A stretch of 64,000 bases of DNA from Pseudomonas bohemica (GTDB taxonomy: Bacteria > Pseudomonadota > Gammaproteobacteria > Pseudomonadales > Pseudomonadaceae), in the NCBI RefSeq assembly GCF_002934685.1, contig NZ_NKHL01000113.1, positions 62,001 through 126,000 of the forward strand, in the 5' to 3' direction. Below the pieces are notes generated by a model, which saw only the letters and a list, made by a program, of their open reading frames with translations, made no database searches and was not told the origin of the DNA. This document shows, piece after piece, positions 54,059-62,356 of this stretch. The position numbers and the translations under genes are program-made. Each line of letters begins with the position of its first letter. The stretch's first letter is position 1.

Positions 54059-55539
54059 ACGTCTTCATCCCGCAACAAAGGATTGCTCTCGCCAAAATAG
54101 TGAGGCACGCCGCGCAGCACGCCCTGGAACGCTTCCAGCGGAGCCCCGATTTTCATGCCGGAGCCACTGATGCGGTATTCGCGGATGGTCGATTCATGAG
54201 TCCCTGTGCGTTTTTTGATGACGGAGATGGCGCGACGGACTTTGCCTAGCGCTTCGAAATAACGCAACAGGATCACGGTGTCGGCCAGATAGGTGATGTC
54301 CACCGGGGCGCGCATATCGCCGACCAGCCCGTGCTGTGCGACTGTCATGAATGTCGAGGCGCCCTGACGGTTGAGGTAGAGCAGCAGCTCATGCATGTGT
54401 AGAACCAGGGCGTTCTCTTCCGGCATTGCCGCTTGATAACCGTTGAGACTGTCGATGACCACGGTGCGGATATGCTTCTGGTCCACGCTGTGCCGTACGC
54501 GGTGCGAAAACTCGCCCGGGGACAACTCCGCGGCGTCCACCTGCTCGATCAGCAGATTGCCTGTGTCTTGCAATGCCTTGAGGTCGATCCCGATCTTCTT
54601 CATGCGCTCGAAGAGAAGCCGCAGCTCCTCATCGAAAATGAACAGTCCGACCTTTTCTCCTCGTGCCGCGGCGGCTGCGGCGAACACCAGCGCAATCAGC
54701 GATTTGCCGGTCCCGGCAGGGCCGAGAATCAAGGTGCTGGAGCCGCTATCGATACCGCCGCCAAGCAAGGCGTCAAGTTCAGGAATGTCGCTGCTCAGCT
54801 GCGTGCTTTGGTAGCCGTTGCGATGCTCGGCCGCCACCAGACGCGGGAACACGTGAATGCCGTCGGCCATGATGTTGAAGTCGTGATACCCGCCGCGATA
54901 CTTCTGCCCGCGATACTTGACCACTCGCAGGCGCCGACGCTCGGCGCCGTAAGCGGGGGTCAGTTCTTCCAGGCGAATCACCCCGTGGGCGACGCTGTGC
55001 ACGGTCTTGTCCAGGGCCTCGGTGGTCAGGTCGTCCAGCAGCATTACGGTGGCCTCGTAACGCGCGAAGTAGTGTTTGATCGCCAGAATCTGACGCCGGT
55101 AGCGCAACGAACTCTGCGCCAGCAGGCGGATTTCCGAGAGGCTGTCGATGACCACCCGCGTCGGCCTGACGCGCTCGACGATCTCGAAGATCTGCTTGGT
55201 CGCTTCGCCCAGTTCGAGGTCGGATGAATACAACAGGCTCTGCTGGTGCTCGGCGTTAAGCAGATCCTCAGGCGGTGTCAGCTCGAATATCTCGATCCGT
55301 TCATCCAGCTCCCAGCCATGAGAGCGTGCACCGTCACGCAACTCGCGTTCGGTTTCGGAAAGCGTGATGTACAGGCCTCGTTCACCTGCGGCAGCGCCCG
55401 CCAGAAGGAACTGCAGGGCTACGGTGGTCTTGCCGGTTCCGGGTTCTCCCTCGAGAAGAAACACATGACTACGTGAAAGCCCCCCCGCGAGGATGTCGTC
55501 CAGGCCAACGATGCTGGTTGCCGCTTTTGATGTAGTCAA
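54055..55539 (-). CDS. kaiC: KaiC-like RecA-superfamily ATPase
   Basis: The protein is 494 residues from TTG 55539, where AGAGGG lies upstream; a longer ATG reading from 55593 lacks support. It has two tandem RecA-type domains, with Walker A G-E-P-G-T-G-K-T (31-38) and G-P-A-G-T-G-K-S (273-280). Catalytic acidic pairs are S-E-T-E-R-E and F-D-E-E. Cyanobacterial KaiC autophosphorylates adjacent Ser and Thr in I-S-T-I-T-D-T; here the aligned segment is I-T-Y-L-A-D-T (Thr416-Tyr417). No kaiA or kaiB is adjacent. It is coupled to the hybrid kinase, suggesting a role in kinase signalling rather than a full clock. Confidence 0.93.
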   Translation of the reverse strand: MTTSKAATSIVGLDDILAGGLSRSHVFLLEGEPGTGKTTVALQFLLAGAAAGERGLYITLSETERELRDGARSHGWELDERIEIFELTPPEDLLNAEHQQSLLYSSDLELGEATKQIFEIVERVRPTRVVIDSLSEIRLLAQSSLRYRRQILAIKHYFARYEATVMLLDDLTTEALDKTVHSVAHGVIRLEELTPAYGAERRRLRVVKYRGQKYRGGYHDFNIMADGIHVFPRLVAAEHRNGYQSTQLSSDIPELDALLGGGIDSGSSTLILGPAGTGKSLIALVFAAAAAARGEKVGLFIFDEELRLLFERMKKIGIDLKALQDTGNLLIEQVDAAELSPGEFSHRVRHSVDQKHIRTVVIDSLNGYQAAMPEENALVLHMHELLLYLNRQGASTFMTVAQHGLVGDMRAPVDITYLADTVILLRYFEALGKVRRAISVIKKRTGTHESTIREYRISGSGMKIGAPLEAFQGVLRGVPHYFGESNPLLRDEDV

Positions 55540-55847
55540 GAACCGCCCTCTTGCGACCTGAAAAAGATGGGGTGCCGGTCTTCGATCGGTCACCCGGGCA
55601 GCGGCGAATGTCGCCTATTTGCACTTCTTCGCTGCCATGTTTCTGGACCATTGCCAGTGTTCTCGGTTCAGTTTTTCTGGATGGCCCGATGATGGCGGGG
55701 GGGATGTGCGACGTGTTGCGGTCCGGCAAATGGCGCAACCGTTGCCTGCGGCGGTCCGAGCGCCTTGATATAGTCCGGCGTCAAGGAATTCCACCCGCCC
55801 ACCGCTCATTCATGTCATTCAAGTTATTCAATTCGAGGATCAAGGCC
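55540..55847. other. 308-base divergent region between kaiC and the crotonase gene
   Basis: It should hold both promoters. A possible AlgU/ECF-like element for kaiC (GAACCG, 16 bases, TCCAGA on the minus strand) lies at 55642-55669, and a TATAGT -10-like word for the plus-strand gene near 55769. No gene is convincing. Confidence 0.45.
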
Positions 55848-56660
55848 GTGTCCGACTACAGTGCTTTCAAGGTCGAGCTGACCGACCATATCGCTCACGT
55901 GCAAATCAACCGCCCGGAAAAGATCAATGCCATGAATGCGGCATTCTGGAGCGAAATCATCGACATCTTCCAATGGGTCGAAGACACCGATGAAGTTCGC
56001 GTGGTGGTCCTCAGTGGCGCAGGCAAGCACTTTTCTTCAGGAATCGACCTGATGCTGCTGGCGTCGGTGGCCAACGAGCTGGGCAAGGATGTCGGGCGTA
56101 ACGCGCGACTGTTGCGGCGCAAGGTCCTGCAGATGCAGGAATCCTTCAGCGTCGTCGACCGTTGCAGCAAACCGGTGCTGGCGGCCGTTCAGGGCTATTG
56201 CATCGGCGGCGCCATCGACCTGATCAGCGCCTGTGACATGCGCTACGCGGCCGACGATGCACTGTTTTCCATCCGTGAAATCGATATGGGCATGGCTGCG
56301 GATGTTGGCACGCTGCAACGCCTGCCGCGGTTGATTGGCGATGGCATGATGCGGGAAATGGCGTACACCGGTCGCAACGTGAAGGCAGATGAAGCGCTGC
56401 GCATCGGTCTGGTCAACCGGACCTTTCCCAGCCATGAGCAATTGCTGGAAGGTGTGTTGGCCATCGCCGGCGAAATCGCTGAAAAATCGCCGATCGCCGT
56501 CGGCGGCAGCAAGCGCATGATCGCTTACATGCGCGATCACAGCGTCGATGATGGTCTTGAATACATTGCCACCTGGAACGCTGCCATGTTGCAATCGGCG
56601 GACCTGAAGCTGGCGATGGTGGCCCACATGGGCAAGCAAAAGCCGGTCTTCGATAATTGA
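55848..56660 (+). CDS. Crotonase/enoyl-CoA hydratase family protein
   Basis: The product is 270 residues if started at GTG 55848, with AGGATCAAGG upstream; ATG 55812 would add 12 residues. It has the crotonase pattern: I-N-R-P-E-K-I-N-A-M-N, an oxyanion-hole L-S-G-A-G-K-H-F-S-S-G-I-D-L near residue 65, and G-Y-C-I-G-G-A-I-D-L-I near residue 125. Acidic residues at E-I-D-M-G-M-A-A-D-V-G are those of dienoyl-CoA isomerases, so delta3,5-delta2,4-dienoyl-CoA isomerase activity is a good alternative. It probably acts in fatty-acid beta-oxidation. nudC follows. Confidence 0.88.
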   Translation: MSDYSAFKVELTDHIAHVQINRPEKINAMNAAFWSEIIDIFQWVEDTDEVRVVVLSGAGKHFSSGIDLMLLASVANELGKDVGRNARLLRRKVLQMQESFSVVDRCSKPVLAAVQGYCIGGAIDLISACDMRYAADDALFSIREIDMGMAADVGTLQRLPRLIGDGMMREMAYTGRNVKADEALRIGLVNRTFPSHEQLLEGVLAIAGEIAEKSPIAVGGSKRMIAYMRDHSVDDGLEYIATWNAAMLQSADLKLAMVAHMGKQKPVFDN

Positions 56661-56682
56661 CTGCGAAATTCACTTCGCAGGC

Positions 56683-56743
56683 GCCTGCCCTCGCCGGATG
56701 TCCGGGACCCGCTTGACGGGCCGGGATGTCGAGCGAGGCAGGC
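56683..56743 (+). other. Long hairpin ahead of nudC
   Basis: GCCTGCC-CTCGC (56683-56694) pairs with GCGAG-GCAGGC (56733-56743) with one bulge. The loop itself folds (CCCG/CGGG). It starts 22 bases after the upstream stop and ends 22 bases before nudC, so it could end the first gene or control nudC translation. Confidence 0.5.
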
Positions 56744-56765
56744 CGCTCACCAGAGGAGTTTTGTC

Positions 56766-57614
56766 ATGACGCGCCCCAGGCGTTGGACCACCGCCGTGCT
56801 CGATACCCAGGCAGCTGGCGGCTGGGCCGTGGTCCATAGTGACCAGGGTTTTATGCTGGACGGCAACGGTGTGATGTTCCCCCGTGAATGGCTCAAGCGT
56901 CAGGATTTGCCGCTGCTCAGTGAGCACGGGATCGGCCATTTCGATGGCGAGCCGGTTTACGTGCAGGTGCTCAGGCACCCGGTAGACCTGGAAGGGACGA
57001 GCTGGCAAACCTTACGCCAGTTCATGCTGGCGGAAGATGCCGATGTCTTTCAGAAACTCGCGTATGCCGCACAGATCAGCACCTGGGCGCGCGAGCATCG
57101 TTTCTGCGGCAGCTGCGGTCAGCCGACGCAGCAGGTGCCGGGGGAGCGGGCGATGTACTGCAAGGATTGCGATCTGCGCGCCTATCCACGCATTTCGCCG
57201 AGCATGATCGTGCTGATCACTCGTGGCGACGAGGTGCTGCTGGCCCGATCCCCGCGTTTCGTGACCGGCGTCTACAGCACACTGGCCGGATTCGCCGAGC
57301 CGGGCGAGTCTGCCGAGGATTGCGTGCATCGCGAAGTCATGGAGGAGGTGCAGGTCAGGGTCAGGAACATCCAGTACAAGGGCAGCCAGTGCTGGCCGTT
57401 CCCGCACTCGATGATGCTGGGCTTTCACGCTGAATACGACAGCGGAGACATCGTGCCTCAGGTCGACGAGATCGAAGACGCGCAATGGTTCAGCGTCCAC
57501 GACATGCCGCCGTTACCGGCCAGTCGCTCGATTGCGCGTTATCTGATCGACCTGTATCTGGCCCAGCGGCTTGGGTTAGCGGAACCAGTGTTGCCAGGCC
57601 AGGCGGACAGTTAA
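56766..57614 (+). CDS. nudC: NAD-capped RNA hydrolase / NADH pyrophosphatase NudC
   Basis: A 282-residue Nudix protein. The zinc ribbon C-G-S-C-G...C-K-D-C-D is followed by Y-P-R-I-S-P-S. The Nudix box is G-F-A-E-P-G-E-S-A-E-D-C-V-H-R-E-V-M-E-E-V. The NADH-specific tail S-Q-P-W-P-F-P appears as S-Q-C-W-P-F-P, with Cys in place of Pro. NudC removes NAD caps from RNA and hydrolyses NADH. GAGGAG precedes ATG 56766. Its last 39 bases overlap the converging permease gene. Confidence 0.94.
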   Translation: MTRPRRWTTAVLDTQAAGGWAVVHSDQGFMLDGNGVMFPREWLKRQDLPLLSEHGIGHFDGEPVYVQVLRHPVDLEGTSWQTLRQFMLAEDADVFQKLAYAAQISTWAREHRFCGSCGQPTQQVPGERAMYCKDCDLRAYPRISPSMIVLITRGDEVLLARSPRFVTGVYSTLAGFAEPGESAEDCVHREVMEEVQVRVRNIQYKGSQCWPFPHSMMLGFHAEYDSGDIVPQVDEIEDAQWFSVHDMPPLPASRSIARYLIDLYLAQRLGLAEPVLPGQADS

Positions 57615-58349
57615 GCCCAGCACCACGGTGATGAACACAGGGCGGATGAATTTGGCGCCGCCCTGAATCGCCGTTCTGGCACCGAGAAACGCGCCCACCA
57701 TCAGCGCCGAACCCATGGCCAGGCCGATGACCCAGTCCACCGAGCCATTGATCGCGAAGATCGTCAGTGCCGCCGCATTGCTGACGAAATTCATGCTGCG
57801 CGCTACGCCGCTGGCCTTGACCAGATCGACCGGGTACATCAGCAGTGTGCTGACCGTCCAGAATGCACCCGTGCCGGGGCCTGCCACGCCGTCATAAAAG
57901 CCCAGCCCCAGACCTTGTGGCAGCTGCCATTTGCGCTTGATCGGCGCGTCGATGTCCAGTGGCGCCTTGGGTGTGCCGCCGAACAACAGGTACAAGCCAC
58001 AGCCGAATACAATCACCGGGAGCATCTGGTTCAGCAGCTCGGCCGGCAGATAATGCGCGACCACAGCCCCGACCAAGGCGCCGACGGCAGTGCCGATCAG
58101 TGCGCGGGTCCATTGTCGGGGGTGAAACAGCTTGCGTCGGTAGAAGGTGAACCCGGCGGTGGCAGAGCCGAAGGTCGAGCTGAGTTTGTTGGTGCCCAGC
58201 ACCAGATGCGGCGGCAGGCCGGCCGTGAGCAGAGCAGGGGTGGTCAACAGACCGCCGCCACCGGCAATGGCATCGATGAAACCAGCAACGAAGGCGACAA
58301 GGGCGAGCACCACCAGCGTGGTGGGATCAACGGTGAGTTCGAACGGCAT
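57576..58349 (-). CDS. TauE/SafE (TSUP) family permease
   Basis: A 257-residue membrane protein with about eight hydrophobic helices. It carries the N-terminal repeat motif F-V-A-G-F-I-D-A-I-A-G-G-G-G-L-L-T-T-P and the second-half F-Y-D-G-V-A-G-P-G-T-G. TSUP proteins export sulfite or organosulfonates or transport other small anions; the substrate here is unknown. It converges with nudC and shares its last 39 bases. Confidence 0.88.
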   Translation of the reverse strand: MPFELTVDPTTLVVLALVAFVAGFIDAIAGGGGLLTTPALLTAGLPPHLVLGTNKLSSTFGSATAGFTFYRRKLFHPRQWTRALIGTAVGALVGAVVAHYLPAELLNQMLPVIVFGCGLYLLFGGTPKAPLDIDAPIKRKWQLPQGLGLGFYDGVAGPGTGAFWTVSTLLMYPVDLVKASGVARSMNFVSNAAALTIFAINGSVDWVIGLAMGSALMVGAFLGARTAIQGGAKFIRPVFITVVLGLTVRLAWQHWFR

Positions 58350-58426
58350 GGCAGAGGGCTTACTTGGCAGACAGGCAGAATGGCTGCCCGGAAGCGCGGC
58401 ATTCTACCTGCAAGCCAGTGAATGCG

Positions 58427-59584
58427 TCACACCCGGGTGCCGCATTGGATATCGGCCACCCTCACCCAGCGCATCTCTGTGGCCGCCACCCGAATCGCCG
58501 TCGCCAACCGTTCCACTTGCAGCGCTTCGGCAAAATCCGTGCCTTTGCTATTGATGCCACACAGCGCCTGAATCAGCCCGTGCACTTCCAGAGTCTTGAG
58601 CTCGTTGTAGCCCAGTTGATGCCCGGGCGCGGGGCAGAACGCGGCATAGTCCGGCTGCGTCGGCCCAGCCTGAATCCGTTGGAAGCCATCGCGGCCCGGT
58701 GCACCGGCCCGATACAGACGCAGCTCGTTGAGCCGCTCCTGATCGAACGACAGCGTACCCAGGGTGCCACCGATCTCGAAACTCAAGTGGTTCTTGTAAC
58801 CATGCTTGAGCCAGCTGCTGCCGAAAGTGCCACGGGCCCCATTGGCAAAGCGCAGCAGGGCGTAGGTCTGGTCATCGACGACGATCCGTCGCTGCTCCTG
58901 ACTGCCGACGGATGCCGGGCGCTGGCCGTGGACGGTTTGCGAGTCGGCGCATACCGCTTCGATATCACCCAGCAGATGCCGAGCCATCGACAGCAGGTGA
59001 CTGCCCAGGTCCGCCAGCGCCCCTCCGGCATGAGCCTGTTCGCACCGCCAGGACCATGGTCCCTGCGGATCGCCCATGAAGTCTTCGCTGAACTCGCCCT
59101 GAAAACTGACGATCTGACCCAGCTCGCCGCTTTCGATCATGTCTCGAGCCAGGCCGATGATCGGGTTATGGAGGTAGTTGTAACCCACACGGGTCACGAC
59201 GCCGGCTTTCAGGGCGGCGTCGTGCATTTCCCGCGCTTGCTCAAGGCTGACTGCCAGCGGTTTTTCGCAATACACCGCCTTGCCTGCTTCGAGGGCGGCC
59301 ATGGCCATAGGGAAGTGCAGGTGATTGGGCGTGGTGATCGCGACCAGATTGACAGTCGGATCGCTGATCAGCTGTTGCCAGTCGGCGTGACTGTGATCGA
59401 AACCCCAGGCGCGTGCGCACTCCTGGGCGCGGGCAGCATCGGCGTCGGCCAATGCGCTGAGTTTGAGGTTGACCGCAAGATCGAACGTGGTGCGGGCATT
59501 CTGGAAAGCCAGGGCATGCGCCCGACCCATGAAACCGGTGCCGATCAAGCCGACACCCAGATCCGGAAGCGAAGACTCGCGCAT
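58427..59584 (-). CDS. Gfo/Idh/MocA-family oxidoreductase
   Basis: A 385-residue NAD(P)-dependent enzyme with the Rossmann motif G-V-G-L-I-G-T-G-F-M-G-R-A-H-A near residue 10, Y-C-E-K-P-L-A near residue 96 (catalytic Lys of the EKP motif) and a C-terminal substrate domain with G-G-A-L-A-D-L-G-S-H. The substrate is probably a sugar or inositol derivative. It has no sugar-pathway neighbours here. The gene is separate from the mtl operon. Confidence 0.88.
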   Translation of the reverse strand: MRESSLPDLGVGLIGTGFMGRAHALAFQNARTTFDLAVNLKLSALADADAARAQECARAWGFDHSHADWQQLISDPTVNLVAITTPNHLHFPMAMAALEAGKAVYCEKPLAVSLEQAREMHDAALKAGVVTRVGYNYLHNPIIGLARDMIESGELGQIVSFQGEFSEDFMGDPQGPWSWRCEQAHAGGALADLGSHLLSMARHLLGDIEAVCADSQTVHGQRPASVGSQEQRRIVVDDQTYALLRFANGARGTFGSSWLKHGYKNHLSFEIGGTLGTLSFDQERLNELRLYRAGAPGRDGFQRIQAGPTQPDYAAFCPAPGHQLGYNELKTLEVHGLIQALCGINSKGTDFAEALQVERLATAIRVAATEMRWVRVADIQCGTRV

Positions 59585-59697
59585 GGCAGCGTCCTTGAGG
59601 GATTGTTGTTGTGCGCAAAATGTATTCGCTGCGTGATCTGGATGGAAACTTTATTCCATCAAATAAACCTCAGATTCGCCTCAATTTCATCGATCCA

Positions 59698-59785
59698 TGG
59701 GCGCGTGCTTGCCCGCGATTGCGGTCTATCCGTGACATTGAGGTCGTTTGATACCCAGCATTCGCACGCAAGCGCGCTCCTACGG
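59698..59785. repeat. REP palindrome pair
   Basis: The left arm GGGCGCGTGCTTGCCCGCGA and the inverse arm TTCGCACGCAAGCGCGCTCC (then TACGG) belong to the GTAGGAGC family. It lies between the SDR stop and the Gfo/Idh start, 20 bases past the SDR gene. Confidence 0.8.
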
Positions 59786-59804
59786 TGACAGCCTGCATCG
59801 CCAA

Positions 59805-60572
59805 TCAAGACAAAAAACCGCCGTCTACATTCAACGCCACACCCGTGGTGTAGCTTGAGGCATCGCTGGCCAGGTACAGCACGGTGCCGGCCATCTCGCT
59901 CGGCGCAGCGACGCGATTGAGCGGAATCTGTGCCAGTGCGGTGTTGAGGATCTTCTCGTTGCTGACCAGTGCCGAGGCGAACTTGGTGTCGGTCAGGCCC
60001 GGCAGCAGCGCATTGCAGCGAATGCCGAATTGTGCGCATTCCTTGGCGAACACCTTGGTCATGTTGATCACCGCCGCTTTGGTCACCGAGTAGATACCCT
60101 GAAAGATGCCAGGCGATACGCCATTGATCGACGCCACGTTGATGATGCTGCCGCCGCCGTGCTCACGCATCAGCTTGCCGGCTTCCACGGACATGAAGAA
60201 GTAACCGCGAATGTTGACGTCCACCGTCTTCTGGAACGCACCCGGATCGGTATCGAGGACGTTGCAGAACTGTGGATTGGTCGCCGCGTTGTTCACCAGA
60301 ATGTCGAGGCGCCCGAACTCTTCGCGAATCCTCGCGAAGACGCCGCTGATCTGCTCCATCTCACCGATGTGGCAGGCTATTGCCGTGGCCTTGCCGCCCT
60401 CGGCGACGATCGCGTCGGCGACCTGCTGGCAGCCTTCGATCTTGCGGCTGGAGACGATGACATGAGCACCCTGCAGGGCCAGCAGTTTAGCGATGGCTTC
60501 GCCGATGCCGCGGCTGGCGCCGGAAACGAAGGCTATCTTGCCGTCGAGGTCGAACAGTTGGGTCTTGGGCAT
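59805..60572 (-). CDS. Short-chain dehydrogenase/reductase
   Basis: The 255-residue SDR starts at M-P-K-T-Q-L-F-D (ATG 60572, AAGGAAAA upstream). The cofactor loop is G-A-S-R-G-I-G. N-N-A-A-T and the catalytic Ser in I-N-V-A-S-I-N-G with Y-S-V-T-K-A-A follow. In this conserved Pseudomonas group with a phosphotransferase, an SCP2 protein and a histidine phosphatase it is thought to act on acyl-CoA or sterol-like substrates, but the substrate is not proven. It follows the phosphotransferase by 36 bases. Confidence 0.9.
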   Translation of the reverse strand: MPKTQLFDLDGKIAFVSGASRGIGEAIAKLLALQGAHVIVSSRKIEGCQQVADAIVAEGGKATAIACHIGEMEQISGVFARIREEFGRLDILVNNAATNPQFCNVLDTDPGAFQKTVDVNIRGYFFMSVEAGKLMREHGGGSIINVASINGVSPGIFQGIYSVTKAAVINMTKVFAKECAQFGIRCNALLPGLTDTKFASALVSNEKILNTALAQIPLNRVAAPSEMAGTVLYLASDASSYTTGVALNVDGGFLS

Positions 60573-60608
60573 GTTGTTTTCCTTATCCTGTCGCAATCGG
60601 TGTCGGGG

Positions 60609-61676
60609 TCACAGGCTTGAGCGGTCGATGACTTGCAAGGCCATGTGTTCGAGCAACTTGTTCATGTGAATGAACTGGGCGAAGCGCTTGTCCTGGGTCT
60701 GGCCGTGGAAGAACCGGTAGTAGATCTGCTGGACGATGCCCGCCAGACGGAACAGCCCGTAGGTGTAGTAAAAGTCGAAGTTATCGATGCCAATGCCCGA
60801 GCGTTCGGCGTAATAGGCAACGAACTGCTCGCGGGTCAGCATGCCCGGCGCGTGGCTTGGCTGCCTGCGCATCAACTGCACGGGCGCCGGGTCGTCGGCC
60901 TGAATCCAGTACGCCAGGCTGTTGCCAAGATCCATCAGCGGATCACCCAGAGTCGTGAGTTCCCAGTCCAGTACGCCGATGATCTGCATCGGATTTTCGG
61001 GGTCCAGAATGACGTTGTCGAAGCGGTAATCGTTGTGCACCAGGCTCGAGGTCGGATGGTCGGCAGGCTTGTTGTCGTCGAGCCAGCGTGCAACCTTTTC
61101 CCAGCCTGGGGCGTCCGGGGTACGGGCCTTTTCGTAGCGCTCGGCCCAGCCGCGAATCTGCCGCTCCACATAGCCTCGGGGCTTGCCCAGATCGCCCAGG
61201 CCGCATGCGTTGTAGTCGACCTGGTGTAAATCGACCAGTTTGTCGATGAAGCTCTTGCACAGGGCTTGGGTTTGTTCAGCGTCGAAATTCAGCTCGCCCG
61301 GTAGTTCGGAACGCAGGATGATGCCCTTGACCCGCTCCATGACATAGAACTCGGCGCCGATCACCGATTCGTCGGTGCAATGCACGTAGGCTTTGGGGCA
61401 ATAGGGGAAGGCGTCCCGCAACTGGTTGAGAATGCGATATTCGCGGCCCATGTCGTGGGCACTTTTGGCTTTGTGGCCAAAGGGAGGGCGACGCAGCACG
61501 AATTCCTGCTCGGGGTATTTGAGCAAGTACGTGAGGTTGGAGGCACCACCGGGAAACTGGCTGATCTGTGCGGCGCCGCTCAGGCCGGGAATCCGGGCTT
61601 TGAGGTAAGGATCGATCAACGCTGCGTCGAGCTCTTCGCCGGATCGAACCTGCGTGGACTGGTCGGTTAGCGCCAT
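60609..61676 (-). CDS. APH-family phosphotransferase (acyl-CoA dehydrogenase-associated type)
   Basis: A 355-residue kinase-like protein with F-P-G-G-A-S-N-L-T-Y near residue 42, the catalytic L-V-H-N-D-Y-R-F-D-N-V near 210 and G-V-L-D-W-E-L-T-T-L-G-D-P near 232. This matches the ACAD10/11 N-terminal type that phosphorylates hydroxyacyl-CoA in fatty-acid breakdown in other organisms. Antibiotic modification is unlikely from the context. It is co-transcribed with the SDR gene. Confidence 0.9.
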   Translation of the reverse strand: MALTDQSTQVRSGEELDAALIDPYLKARIPGLSGAAQISQFPGGASNLTYLLKYPEQEFVLRRPPFGHKAKSAHDMGREYRILNQLRDAFPYCPKAYVHCTDESVIGAEFYVMERVKGIILRSELPGELNFDAEQTQALCKSFIDKLVDLHQVDYNACGLGDLGKPRGYVERQIRGWAERYEKARTPDAPGWEKVARWLDDNKPADHPTSSLVHNDYRFDNVILDPENPMQIIGVLDWELTTLGDPLMDLGNSLAYWIQADDPAPVQLMRRQPSHAPGMLTREQFVAYYAERSGIGIDNFDFYYTYGLFRLAGIVQQIYYRFFHGQTQDKRFAQFIHMNKLLEHMALQVIDRSSL

Positions 61677-61827
61677 GCTTATCCCTGCTGTTTATTTTGG
61701 TGGGGCTTGATCATTGGCTAATCTAATGCGCACCCACAGGCCCGAACAAGCGCCACGAGGCCTTATTGGCGAGCGTGTTACAGGGCGATCAGCGTCTTTG
61801 ATCAGCGTTGTTGAGAAACCATAGAGC

Positions 61828-61855
61828 AAAAAAACCGAAGCCCGGAAGCTTCGGT
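61828..61855 (-). terminator. Intrinsic terminator of the SCP2 operon
   Basis: On the minus strand ACCGAAGC...GCTTCGGT is followed by a T7 run. It lies 130 bases past the SCP2 stop and before the phosphotransferase gene, so the two pairs may be separate transcripts. Confidence 0.8.
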
Positions 61856-61880
61856 CAGACGCATTTTCAAACTGACATGC

Positions 61881-61966
61881 GTAGCAGCGCGCTTGCCTGC
61901 GATGGGTGACTCCCCGTGACATCTGGATAGCCGACACACCGCGATCGCGGCTTGGCGCGCCCCTGA
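61881..61966. repeat. Degenerate REP-like element
   Basis: The left arm GTAGCAGCGCGCTTGCCTGC (then GATGGG) resembles the REP family. The supposed right arm (CGCGATCGCGGCTTGGCGCG, then CCCCTG) is badly decayed. Confidence 0.45.
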
Positions 61967-61984
61967 GCAAAGCGTCTCTGGGCT

Positions 61985-62299
61985 TTACGACGGGAACAAG
62001 TCGCTCAGCTTCATCGCCAGCATCATGTCGCCTTCGGCGCGCAGCTTGCCGCCCATGAACGCCTGCATGCCATCGGTTTCGCCGCTGACGATGCCTTCCA
62101 GGGTCTCGCCGTCCATCACCAGGGTGACTTGTGCGTCCGGGTTTTCGCCTTCCTGTAACTCGCAGGTCTTGTCCTTGACGATCAGGGAGAAATTCTTGGT
62201 TTCATCGATACGGAAACCGAACACCAGGTCCAGGCCCGCAGCGGCTTCCGGGTTGAACTTGGCTTTCATGGCTTGAACGGCATCGGCTACGGAGGTCAT
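61985..62299 (-). CDS. SCP2 sterol-binding domain protein
   Basis: A 104-residue stand-alone SCP2 domain: M-K-A-K-F-N-P-E-A-A-A-G-L, then the beta-sheet core with V-T-L-V-M-D-G-E-T-L and the C-terminal G-K-L-R-A-E-G-D-M-M-L-A-M-K-L. It binds lipids or acyl-CoA in a hydrophobic tunnel. It lies 57 bases after the histidine phosphatase gene. Confidence 0.92.
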   Translation of the reverse strand: MTSVADAVQAMKAKFNPEAAAGLDLVFGFRIDETKNFSLIVKDKTCELQEGENPDAQVTLVMDGETLEGIVSGETDGMQAFMGGKLRAEGDMMLAMKLSDLFPS

Positions 62300-62356
62300 G
62301 GTGTCATCCTTTCATATGAGTGATTGCAGGCACCTTGCGGGTGCGATTGGCCGGGC

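Noticed and set aside
60609..61676. Aminoglycoside-resistance phosphotransferase
   Set aside because: The motifs are of the APH superfamily, but the length, context and start region fit the acyl-CoA-metabolism type kept in Pseudomonas core genomes.
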